Shown here piece after piece: positions 52,635 through 64,000 of a stretch of DNA of 64,000 nucleotides (position 1 is the first letter of the stretch; every line of letters begins with the position of its first letter). The translations under genes were made by a program, and so were the position numbers. The notes below the pieces were generated by a model. That model was not told the DNA's origin, searched no databases, and was given only the letters and a program-made list of their open reading frames with translations. The stretch is from Serinus canaria (Eukaryota; Chordata; Aves; Passeriformes; Fringillidae). The stretch is from assembly GCF_022539315.1 (NCBI RefSeq), contig NC_066329.1, positions 6,857,072-6,921,071 of the forward strand. Direction: 5' to 3'.

Positions 52635-52690
52635 AAGGTTTGGACCAGATGACCTCCAAAAGTCCCTTCCAACATATATTATTCAGAGAT
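52635..52690 (+). mobile_element. CR1 LINE 3'-end fragment
   Basis: The segment GGTTTGGACCAGATGACCTC followed by AGTCCCTTCCAAC is the characteristic 3' end of avian/reptile CR1 non-LTR retrotransposons. The terminal octamer-like repeats (ATTCTATG-type) are degraded to TATTATTCAGAGAT. Only about 55 bases are recognisable, so this is an old, 5'-truncated copy without coding capacity. The 5' boundary is uncertain. Confidence 0.8.
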
Positions 52691-54554
52691 TTTAAGACAA
52701 AACACATTCTGGTCTCTAAAGCCTTCAAAAAGGACCCACACCTTGAGGCTTTATTCATCTGAATTTTCAGGAGGTCAAATGCTGACAGAAATTGGGCATT
52801 AGCAATTCCTTTGAAGTCAGTGGAAATTACAGGCCCTCACCCCTTCAGTAGGTTTTGGTTTAGAGATTTTAGTGTGACTACTATCATGAAGACAGGGTTT
52901 GGTAAAAAACCTCTGGTATAACTTCTTTGCCTCTCTCCCTCCCATCCCATCATACATTCACACAGAGTCTCCATCCCACATCAGACATGCTTCTTCACCC
53001 TACTCATCTGCTTGCAAACACCTCCTTTTACAACTAGCCAGTGGAATCAGAGCACATGAACAGGACAGGAACTTTTGAAGGCTGACTTAATGTTCTTAGC
53101 CACCTACAAAGCCAAGTTACTAATCATGGGATCATCTCAAAGCTATATATCTTCATGGAAAGGAGCTGGTACACTCAACCAATTACAGCTTTATCAGAAG
53201 GCTGGGAACATTTCCACTCAGAAGGAGCACAAATACTGATCTCTTTAAATGCAGCAGACAGAAAGAGCTCCCCCTGCTTTCCAATATACAGCAAGTGCTG
53301 TTGTGAAGCTTTATTGTAAAGCCAGATATGTAAAGGCAAAATGAGATTAACAGCAGTTTCAGCATTGTGAATTCCATACCCAGGCTGCATAAAGTCCGAG
53401 CTGATCATTCCAAATTCACTTACCTTTCTGCAAGAGTGACAGTGAACACAACACATCATGCTGAAGAGTCCTTCCTGTATTTTTAACTGACAGGCCAACA
53501 TATAATTAAATGAAATCCGTTAACAAGTCTCAAAGTATTCCTGAAGTACTGTTGCAATTACAGCACTCAAATAACACATTCTAGTTGCATTTCCACTGCC
53601 ACCCTTTCATCACATTTCTGCATGGAAATTCCGTCCAGAATGAATCCTGCTCCACAGTGGCCACAGCACAATCCCCTCAAGGCCACTGCTGCCCGTAGCA
53701 ACAAGGGATGGAGAACAAGACCAACAGAGAGATGGGCGATGACTACTCAAAGTAACTCCAGCATTAAGAGGAAACAAAGAATCCTCTCTCTCTCTTTGGA
53801 CTCACTAGCACCTACACCACTGAGACAAAGGATACCTTGCCAACTTCTCAGACAAACTGCATCAAAGATGCTGCTGCTGTGGAAACTCCACAGGCTCTCA
53901 CTAAGAGTTTGTTGATTTGCTCAGAACAGAAATTCATGTGGAAGTGTGAGCAGACTTGCATTTCAGGAGAAGCTGAGAATTCTTAAAAGGTTCCCTCTTA
54001 TTTCTTCGAACACCTTTGTTCTTTACTTGTTACAGAACACCTAAAGGAACAACTTCATTCATTACTTATAATTGTTCTGTTGTGACACAAGAAATAAAAT
54101 TTGAAAATAAATCAAGAATTTCCATTTTGCTGCTGCTTCTGTCAGTATTCCAGGGTAAATGGAAAAAACACCATGTAGCTTCTTACAGCTAAATTCTTCT
54201 GAATCACAGAGGAACAACAGACTTTGCGTCATATGAGGCAAACTTTTACCAGTGGCACTGTACTGACTGCCTTCATAGCTTCATTTTTATTTCTATACCT
54301 TAAGTTCTCTTATTTATAAAATGAGAGCATCATCCTTAGAGGTCCAGCTCAACTGTGCAAAAGTTTACTCTGATTTCTACTGAGGCTAATTATTTTTCAA
54401 AATACAGTACATAATATTGTCCTGAAAGAATGAACAATAAATTAGCCGTGAACAGTAATAAAGCTCTCTGTGTGCATCAGACCCCAAGTGTAATTGGCTC
54501 CTGAGTGTGCAAAAAAATCAAAGTATTCTAACCATCCTGTGAAATGGTAATGTG

Positions 54555-54610
54555 CATGGAATCCCAGAATCTGCTGACTTGGAAGGGACCCAACAGGATC
54601 AGCAGGTTTG
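54555..54610 (-). mobile_element. CR1 LINE 3'-end fragment, reverse orientation
   Basis: GGAATCCCAGAATCTGCTGA followed by CTTGGAAGGGACC and AGGATCA is the reverse complement of a CR1 3' end, including its terminal repeat-derived AATCCCAGAAT. It is short and diverged. It lies about 1.9 kb from the other CR1 fragment in the opposite orientation, so they are probably separate insertions. Its presence supports an avian or other sauropsid source. Confidence 0.75.
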
Positions 54611-57600
54611 ATTTACTGATTTAATAATAATGTAACCAATGGACAAACAAAATGTTTCTGTTTGTGTTGTTTCCAGGAAAGGCAACACAGGAAGTAATTG
54701 CCAATGATCTCATTAGTCATGTTTAGCTACAGTCCTCCAGATATAGCTCTAAACAATCTTCAGGGAGAGCAAACAACCATTTTCTTTGATCATTCTGTAT
54801 CAGTGATGGAAAATCCTGTACATCTAAAGCAAGTTCTAGAACAGGTTTTCAAAGCCCATTTTTTGAATAAATAAAGATAATGCCAAAAATCTCCAAACCT
54901 AAAACCAGTAAAACAACACAGTATGGATCTGGGAAAAATGTCAAGTGCTTTCTTTGTATTTTCAGTGCATAATTAGTGCTATGCAGAACTTCCTCTGCAG
55001 CTGGGATACACTGTGCCATCTCTGAAGAGATAATCATAAAAACTGAGGTTTTATTAAGTGTTTATGAAGTATTATAATGAAACAAGAAAATGTAAAGGTC
55101 AAAGGTTGAACTTTACTCTTAGCTCTGATGTAAAATGAAGATGTTTGCTCTCGCTGTTGATTGCTGACCTAGTGTATGAAAGGTGACGGCTGAATGAGTA
55201 TTGCTCTTGTTTTGATTTGGCTGTAGGTCTTGATGCCACAGATGTACCTACCCACAGGTGTAACACCAGGTTACTGAGCTCCTGTATCAATCCATTCTCC
55301 CTCAATGGGATGGACAGGAACTGTTCTATCAGCACCTCATTGCACAGCATCCCCTGAATGCTTCACTATTTCACAACCTTCTGGCAGCCCTAGAATGACT
55401 TCAGGCTTTCAGGCAATTCTTCACCAGTCCCAAACACAATCACTTCCATTTCCACTTGCCTATTTCAGTCCTACAAAAAGAGGGGGATTTATAGTCTGTG
55501 ACCTCCTGACCAGTAGATAAAGCAACATGGTCCATGAAGGGGGTTTTGTTATAGCATAATACAGATATAATTTCCAGCATTAAATGTAGGTTATTCCACA
55601 ACACTTGTACTTGAGTGTACATTAGCTACAGAATTTTGTCTGATTTGTTCTTTCCCAGTTTTATCATTTCCTACTAAAACTGGGTTTTCTTTTGGACATT
55701 CATAAAGTTGTGATTTGCAGGACAAGTGGAACAGCAGTACATCAAATGGAGGTGAAATTCCTTTTTAAATTACCCCAGAGGAAACCGAGTAAGCCCAACA
55801 GAGATCCCATGAGATCTGAATGATCAGTAGACTCAGTCAAGAAGATCAGTTCTACAATCCATGGGAGAGATCAATTAATCAGGAAAATGTGTGGCATTTC
55901 TAAGCCAAGGCATTCCTGTGAGAGCCATTCCAACCATTTGCCTCTCGACTGCAGAATCATGAAACTCATGAGGAATGAAAGTAAGGACACCTACAGAGTC
56001 TGCAAATGACAACAGGAGGAAGCAGCCAATTAGCATATTGGTGCAGTGATCTAAATTACAGTTAAGTCTGCAGAGGCTAGAAAGGATGCTCCATCATTTC
56101 ACTAATGACTTATGGGGATAGGAAGAAGGCAGCTGGGTAAAACTCCTGAGAGGCAAGAGCTGGGATGTACTGAGACAGTACAAAAGCACAAGAGAAATTG
56201 CACCCACACCTTACTTCAAAACCCTGCTTCTCAGCAGAAGAGACTCCCTTTGCCCTTCTCCTCTCCCTCCTCAGCACTTCTGAAGCTGTCCTACAGCTTT
56301 GTAATCCCTTGGGAGCCCTGTGTTACACAGCTCCCTCTACCATCCCTAAGGCCGATGGTATTCCCTTCACACACTCATCAATCCCATATCAGCAGGTAAA
56401 GGCTTCTGAGGGACAAGCAGTGCTTTCCAGCTTTTCTTGGAGCTAGCAACCAACTGTGCAGCAGGAATATACTCTTTTCATTAAGAGAAAAACTCTGGTA
56501 CTGATCTGACCAGGTTTTCACTTGTTCCTCGGTGTATCATTATTGCTGGACATAGGCAATTATTTCAAACAGGCATAAAAACAATTATGTGCTTGCTATG
56601 CAAGTCCCAGAAACATCTATTGCTATAATTTTTTTTCACACATCAGCTTTTACTGAAACAAGGCCCTGAGTTAGAGGAAGAGAAAAAAAGAGAAAAATAA
56701 TCAATAAGAATCACTGAAAGTGTACTACATGCACACAAAGTACCAGATTTCACTGGCAGCAGTGTCACACCAATCAAACAACAAACCACCACCTATTAAA
56801 TCCAGTCTGTAGTCAACACAATGGTCACTGCTCTGCTTACACTTAATTCTATGAAATCACTCATTTTCACGTGTGAGCTTCAGAATAAGTATTTGACCCA
56901 AAACACAGTGAAGGTGTCTGTGCACACAGGCAGGACTCTGCAATCAGTAGCAGTGAATCACCAGGTACTTGAAAAGAGAAAACTATAGCCAAAAGTGGAA
57001 AATAAAAACCACAGATTTGTAAGAATTATTTTATTCTTGCTAAACCAAATTTTCAGCAGATCTGCTTCAACTTCCCTCAAGTTCTAGGTTTTCAATCCAA
57101 AATATCCCTGTGGAAACCCTACAACTCTCCAGGAATGATCCCTTCAAAGTATGAAAGACTTACTGCACAGTCACTAATTGCAAGCAACCTATTCATGCAA
57201 ACACTAATACATGCAACTGCCAGATGCAAAAACATCTCTCATCACATTCTAACCCCGAGGCACCAGGACAACATGAAGAATTACAATTACATTTCTAGGG
57301 TACAATCAGTGACAATGAAAGCATTGGCATAATATCCCAATATATTATGCCTGCAAGTTATTATCCTGCAGTTGTGAGGGGCAAGGTACACAACAGATGT
57401 ATGTGTAAGAGTGAAGGAGTCAACTACAGGTTGATGAGAGTCATAAAAAAACAGACTTGTGTTTCCATTTTTAGTAAGACATTGGCAGAAATTCTAACCT
57501 AAAGCTTTGAACTTTACCTCCTTCAAATTTTTTCCTCTCTTAAAACCCAAGCTTACATTTACCACTGAGATACTAATGAAGAGCAGCTCTATGCACAGAG

Positions 57601-60600
57601 ATGGGTAAGGATCCCTTGCATTCTCTCTGCACTCACATCAGTGCTTTCTGCCGGGCAGCCTCTGCCTGCCCTCAAGCCACCTGGAAGCCACACAACCGTA
57701 ACTATGCAAGGCTCTGTGCCACACTAAACCTGCCTGCAAACATTCCAGGCAGGAAGCAGTGCCACCCAGCTGGCTTTGCCACAAACCAACACAAGGTGAT
57801 GGAGGAAGGCAGCGCAGCAAGCACTGTGCTTCTGATGTTACAGATTATCACCATGCACAAAACAAGCTACAAATAAAAGCCATGCTAATTTTGACTCCCA
57901 TGCTTGTTTCAGTAGAACATCAGTATCTGAGTAATTCCAAGCTCTACTGAAAATGCAGGAAAATCAGAAGCCATTCTGACAAGCAGAACAAAGCAGAGGC
58001 TTGGCCCTCCAGAGAGGTTCTGAATATGAATGTTCCAAGGGATTCTGCACAGACATAAGGGCTTAACACATGGAGAGCCCTTCTCAAAAATTATGTCCAA
58101 AATGGCATGGAGGAAAAGTTTAAAAGTTAAAACATAACAGGAAGTAAGATAACTTCAGTGAATTATAATGTTCTTAAACATCTAAGATTATTTTCATTCC
58201 AGAGGATCAAAATATGAATAACTTGTGACCTACAAAAAGCAAGAATGTAGATACTGTCTTGTTAAGTGATTGCAGCAAAGTTAATACTTCAGGCAGCATT
58301 ATGTGATCTGGAGATGAAGCAAAGATACAGGCTTCCACTACTGATACCAGCATCAGTCTATGCAAAACTGTCACTGATAGGATCAGGAAGACAAGTGAAT
58401 AAGAGATTTTTCCACCCCTGCAAAAGACTTAGGGTTACTGGCAGAGCAGCTCTGTGAGGATTACTCACAGAATTCATGTCTGTCTCTCGTTTCAACACTT
58501 TAGGTTTAAAATCAACCTGGGACTTTTTATGCACTTCTGCATAAAACAGAGAGAGGAAAAGAATGACACTGGAAAGATAAATATGCATTTTTTAATTGAG
58601 GAACTGGCTGTTACTGTTAGTGTAGCAACAGAGGTGCATCATACACCCCTGTCCATTTATCTACTTTCTAACTACAGTATTCAGCCACTTAAAGAGGAGG
58701 TAAGCACAATTTTTTTGGTATTCAAATGAGTATATGACTGAGTGAAACAATTCTTATGTCTCTATACGAGTAAGAGCTGCAAATTTACCCTGTACTAGGA
58801 AAGTAGCTCTTCGTTCTAGAAACAGCTTCTTCTAAATGCAAGTGAGGGATAAGGTAATAATCAGCAATTCATATGAAATCCAAGCTATCTTACAGCCAGT
58901 GAACCTACAGCAGACTCAGAAACAGAAGACATATCAAACCTAATGTCACAAACAAATCCCAGCATAGATAATTATACAGCAACAAGGTCATACACTCCAA
59001 GCTAGTCAACCCCAATGACTGCCAGTGGGCACTGAACTTTAATCTTCAGCACAAAGCACCAGCACTGATCCAACTGACTTAAATGAGCAATTCTTTCAGC
59101 TGGAACTAGTAACAGCCTCTTCTTTGACAGTCAGATCAGCCAACTGAGAAATCACTCAACAGGCTTCACCAGCATGTTACACCTCCAGTGGTTCCAACTA
59201 GAAGGAGTATCCTTTTTCCCTGCCCTAAGCTACAGAGCAGTCCTGCTGTTTAACAGCATCTGTGTTTCTCCTAAAGCTGCTTGCACTTCAGGGGTAAATC
59301 AATGACTGCTCTGCATACTTTATATATTACAGGGACTTTTTTTAAAAAAAGGATAGAAGTAAAAAATTTCAGGAATTGATTCAGTACTTCAGTCAATTCC
59401 TGACAATAAAATATTGATTTGCTCAATTAATTCTTACTATGAAATTACTAGGTTCCTGCAATGCTAGTAATGTAATATACCAGCAGCACTCTGGTAAATT
59501 CTACACCACCTATTGGTTAGAAAGCAAAAGTAATGTTTTAAACATATCTGTATTTTATACGGTGATTAAACTTTAATTACAATTATTTTTTTACAGTAAT
59601 CATTAAAGGTCGGATTTATATAAACCAAGAATTGTCACATCATAGGTCTCAGTAAATTATAGGATAAGCACCTTAAGTGATTAGGGATGCATGCAAATAT
59701 TCGTACTATTTTTAAAGATACTGGTGCAATTCCTTAGACTAGAATAATTTAAATTCCTTTAAAAATTAGTGCTTAAGGTATTTAAGATTTTGAGATGGGA
59801 ATCAGTCTGTAACTGACTGTTTTAACCTGCATGTACACATTTAGGCACAATACAGACACTACACTACACAGAATAGTCCAGTGAGACAATCTTACACAAT
59901 AGTATATTTTACTAAATAATCAGATGATTGAGTATTTACCTAAGACCAAAATTAGGATATAAATCTTTAAAACTTTTGCAGGATTACTCATTTTAAACCA
60001 AATACCGCAGTCAGAAATCAACAGAGATGACTATCAAAAAATCTATTTTCATAATTACCATTGATCAAAAATCTCTCAGGTCACTAGGATTTATATTCAT
60101 TTGTTCACCTCCCAGATTACAGGCATAATTCTATCTTAGGAACTGCAGGAAAGCAACAACAAAAAATTGAGAAGAAGTACAGAGGTAATCCAAATCCTTA
60201 CAGGGATAATCACTGCTCACTTTATCACTTCTGCCAGTGGTGCTGTCCTAAGAGGTTAAATCTGTGTACCTGGCTGCAGAATTGGTAGGAGTTCCCTAAA
60301 ACTGTGGTAACTATTTGAGCAGAAATAGAGGGCACTGAACAAAGAAGTCATCAATGCAGCTCAGCACTTTGCAGCAGAGCTCCTACACCACCAGATCTAC
60401 ACCTCATCCATCCACAGACAACTGGGAACACCTTGGCCTTGGGTAAATAAAGACTGCCTAAGAGGGAAGTCTGGAGCAAAGGATTTTCCTAAAATAGGGA
60501 TTTTTCTTCACAACAGTGAGTGGACTGATTGTGCTAAAATTGCAACACCAATTTAAATATTATGAACCTATCTTTAAGTCCATCTCTAAAGAAGTCTGCA

Positions 60601-62660
60601 GTATCAATCTCCTGTACTTTTATTCTGTTATAATATCTTCAATACAGTTTCTTCCTGTTCTCAGAATACCTAGTGTTATCCAACAGGACCACAACAGCTG
60701 CATATACATCATTCTCTGAAAATTATGAGCTCCAGAAGAAATTATTCAGTAACAGAATTAGCTATTTCAACCTAAACAGGACACTAATCTAATTGAATAA
60801 AATCTTTGTAAAGAATAAATTTACACTGTCCCAAGTGGCTGGGAAGCACTGCATCCCAAGCACTCAGCTTCAACAAGTGGCCACTAAATCCACCACTACC
60901 AGAGAATTTGTCAGACATTCACAATACAGGATACATAAAGCATCTAAAGATAAAAATACACAGGTTCTGGAATTCACTAAAATGCCCAAGACAAGGGCGT
61001 GTCCAGTTCTGTATGTGAATGAGCACTGGAGTACTAATCAACATCAGCAGCTTGAAAAATTTCACTGTACCTTTCAATCCCTAAATGCCCAGCTGATATT
61101 TTACATCCTGCCTTTCCAGTGATGGTGCTGGTTTACAGGATATTTTCCCTCCCCGTCTGACTGCTGCCTGAGCAGAAGCCATTAACAGCTAATATACACC
61201 ACTATGGCCTCCTCGCAATAGGTTTGCACTAAACCTTTTCCTTCTGCAGGTGAAATTCACCAACTGCCACACCCCAGGATGGCTGAAAAACTACACAGCC
61301 CCACCAAGGATAATAAGGATCATACAGGACTCGGACCTCTGGTGGACTTTGGTTGAAAAAAAGGAAATACCCAAAGCCACACCCACCCAAGACAAAACCA
61401 AGAGTACATTTTTAGTGATGTTGCCTGGTATCAGTATAGCCAGTGTAACAACTGGATCACACTGCAGGGAACAAAGAACCACCAAGTGCTGCAGGCAAGG
61501 TCAAGAACTGGTAGCAGCCTTTACAAATTAGAAGACACGCTCATTCTGCTCTGAACAGCTCTTTACACATGTTAAAAACCTGTACCTAATAGCTGCACTG
61601 CATTGCTAGCAGTAGGTCTTTTGCTTGTGCATTTGTTTCAGATGCAGCACACCAGAAAGAAAAGATCATTTGGAAGAACAGAGTGTGAGCACGTGGCTCT
61701 CACAGCATCCTGTCCAGCAGCATCTCACCCTGCAGGACTGTGGATAGAGACCAGAACCCACACCCAACCACAAGAGGAACAAAAGGAAGGCAGAAGCTTT
61801 CTGAGGCAGATTCTAGTTTGGAAAACCTGCACATTCATTTTTCATTACATCATCACTACGTACGTATATAAATAGTATATACATGATTCTGTGTACCCAC
61901 TGGAATTAAATAAAAAAATGCACTAAGAATCTCCAAGTGCAATAAACAGCAGAATATCACAGGCCTTATACGAAACTTATTTAACAATTACATTTAGAAA
62001 TCGATGAAAAAATCTCAGCAGTGCCACAGCTCAGTAGCTATAGCAACCTGCTCAGCTTCTCAGAAGAATCAAATAAGATAACCTGCCCTAAAACAGATGC
62101 AAAATAGCTGTCACTGCATATGTGTGGTTTCAGACAGAACACAACCATAAAAATTATTTTTTTTCAAATCACAATGCTCCCTTTGACAGAAATCAAAAAA
62201 CTACCCTTCAGGCAGTGGGTGAGAACTGAGTTTAATTCCTTTACTCCCAGTGTTTTAAAAGCTAAATCATTTATCTCAAAGCTTAATTGTGCCTTTTAAC
62301 AAATTAGACTTCACTGGAAATCATTATCTGTCTCCCCCCTTCTTGTTACAATTCAAAGGCAGCATCTGTTAAAGAGCAAAAATGAACCATTTTCCCCTCA
62401 TTACACAAAGAGCAAAAAGTCATCCCAAGTTCACATTACTTTAGAAGGTAATTTCTGCTCATCAGAACAATTTGGTATGTGTTCACTCCTTCGCATCCAG
62501 TTTTGCAGGCTAATTTCCTCAAATATTTAGACTTCATTTGGTTTGTAACCATTAACTACGATTACAGAAACCACATGTTTCTCTAAATTAGCATTCCATG
62601 CTAGTACTGTTAAAAATATTCTCTGGGTTCTATCTGTTATATAGTAGGATCATATATTCC
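54611..62660. other. ARVCF: Probable ARVCF 5' UTR intron, distal part
   Basis: No recognisable exon or mobile element. It contains a perfect 11-bp inverted repeat (59369-59403) and a 16-bp T/A palindrome (59336-59351). The plus-strand open frames at 60793-61122 and 61250-61531 do not resemble any family I know. Confidence 0.5.
59369..59403. repeat. Perfect 11-bp inverted repeat (hairpin)
   Basis: TCAGGAATTGA (59369-59379) and its exact reverse complement (59393-59403) flank a 13-base loop that itself contains the repeat TTCAGTACTTCAG. Confidence 0.9.
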
Positions 62661-63249
62661 TCATAAAGCATTACAGCAAGAAAACCAAAACCCAGCAGAG
62701 CCCCTGTGGGCCACTGGGCTGCTCCACGTTCTGGAGAGCAGAAGAAGCTGTGGCAGCAGCAGGGCAGGATGCCCACCCTGCTCCAGGGCAGGGCTGCTCA
62801 GCACCGATGCTGCAGAGGAAGGATCCCAGCAGGGCCCCATCCCAGGGCATGAGCTGGAGACCGCCCTGCACTGCCCCAGCAAAGCCTCTCCCGCCCAGGC
62901 CGGCTGTGCCAGCGCTCCTTCCACTGCCCCAGTGCAACGCCAGCAAGGAGAACAGCGATGGCACAGCAAGGGGACCAGCTCTGGAGTGCAGCTGCTCCTT
63001 ATGAACCACAGCAAAGCATCCTGCCCCTTCCCAAGGAGCCCTTTCCCTCTGCACCTCGGCTGGCTGTACCCCCCCACAGAAGCCCACTCACTCTGGAGAC
63101 TGCTGCTCCAGCAGCTTTCTGGGAACAACGCTGCTCCAGTTTGGATTAAACCTCCCTGTGCTACAATTAGGACTGCAGAAAGAGAAGGCACAGGCATTAA
63201 TTTTGCACTGCAAGGGACCAAGTCAAGGCAATTAACAATGAAGTATTAA
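62661..63249. other. GC-rich patch with overlapping ORFs on both strands
   Basis: This patch is much richer in G and C than its surroundings but only modestly rich in CpG. It carries a 186-codon frame on the minus strand (62661-63221) and overlapping plus-strand frames (62750-63004, 62932-63249). The minus-strand protein is rich in Ser, Leu, Ala, Cys and Trp, with no recognisable domain, signal or repeat, which suits chance translation of GC-rich DNA. A non-coding exon or an old degraded element are alternatives. Confidence 0.35.
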
Positions 63250-64000
63250 TACTGCAAGCCAGTGTTAAATTTGTGGTCTCATTCACAGCAGCAGAAGGAG
63301 TTCTAAACAAGTCAACTGGAATCAAAAATGTGAGTGGAATTTGAGCTTAATAAAAAACCTCACAGAACAGCAAAACCAAGAGAGTTCAGGAGAACTACAA
63401 TAAACAGAAGCATTCTATTTTTTAAACAAAAACTACTGAAGTGTAAACAGTGGCTTCTTGTGATGAGCTTTTCCCTTATTCTGCTTGTGCTCATAGATAA
63501 GCAGAAGAGATTCTGCAAAGCTTTGTCCTGATTTAAAAGTTTGATAACCCGTCTTTACATCCATCTTTGTACAAGTTTACAGACACTTCAGCATTAACTA
63601 GAAAAAGAATTAGTAGAAGTGAGCACAGGTTGCAAAGAATACTCTACCTATTCTAGAACACTGGGATTCATTTTTGTTTTCAGAGGGAGACATCTTTCCT
63701 TTTCCTATCTCCTAACAAGCATGTGTACCAGCAGGTCACCCAGAAGTCTAAATCTGAGATTTCTGTGCCTTTAACAGAAATAATATAGCTCACTCCACAA
63801 ATTCAATTTACTGCTCTGAATTTCAAGATTATCAGTATTTAGATTTTAAAAAAAAATTAAAATCTTAATTTCTCTTACATATGAATTTAGACTTGTTCAA
63901 TCCCTGACATTGAATGTCCAATCCTATAATAAGGAAATACAAAATAAGTAGTGCAGACTGCTTCATCCCTTTGGAAAGAACGTTCAAAGAACAGTCAAAG
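63250..64000. other. Non-coding right end of the window
   Basis: AT-rich sequence with no recognisable gene. A 9-bp inverted repeat (AGATTTTAA / TTAAAATCT) flanks an A run at 63841-63866. Confidence 0.5.

Overview
This window looks like vertebrate nuclear DNA, most likely from a bird and possibly a songbird. It is AT-rich, has very little repeat content, contains two short fragments resembling the 3' end of CR1 LINEs, has scattered A/T homopolymers and dinucleotide microsatellites, and carries one CpG island. The open reading frames scattered through it are short, unconserved and overlapping on both strands, as expected for introns. No bacterial operons, CRISPR arrays, rRNA or tRNA genes are visible.

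The only coding sequence I can recognise is one exon on the minus strand (18087-18302). It encodes the first 72 residues of ARVCF, the p120/delta-catenin family armadillo protein: a short acidic N-terminus and the N-terminal coiled coil. The start codon has good context. The exon closes in phase 0 at a GTAAAG donor and is preceded by a pyrimidine-rich acceptor with a plausible branch point. The gene runs right to left. The roughly 45 kb to the right (18333-64000) is therefore best read as upstream (5' UTR) intron, and the roughly 18 kb to the left as intron leading to later ARVCF exons, none of which I could find inside the window.

The second notable region is the CpG island at about 4620-5375. 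It lies downstream of the ARVCF start exon in the direction of transcription. It has GC-box/KLF-like sites and a usable minus-strand splice donor at its left edge (exon end 4685). This fits an internal alternative promoter or the promoter of an undescribed transcript. If it is ARVCF's, its product would lack the N-terminal coiled coil.

The remaining structure is small-scale: an 18-bp perfect palindrome made of two abutting AP-1 sites (21556-21573), two short perfect hairpins (6483-6520, 59369-59403), a CTCF-like core (31240-31252), several local tandem duplications, (AC)n/(TG)n/(AAAT)n microsatellites, a G/T-run tract that could form a G-quadruplex, and a GC-rich patch with overlapping ORFs near the right end (62661-63249). 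I see no convincing evidence of a new multi-gene system; the most testable novelty is the internal CpG-island promoter.
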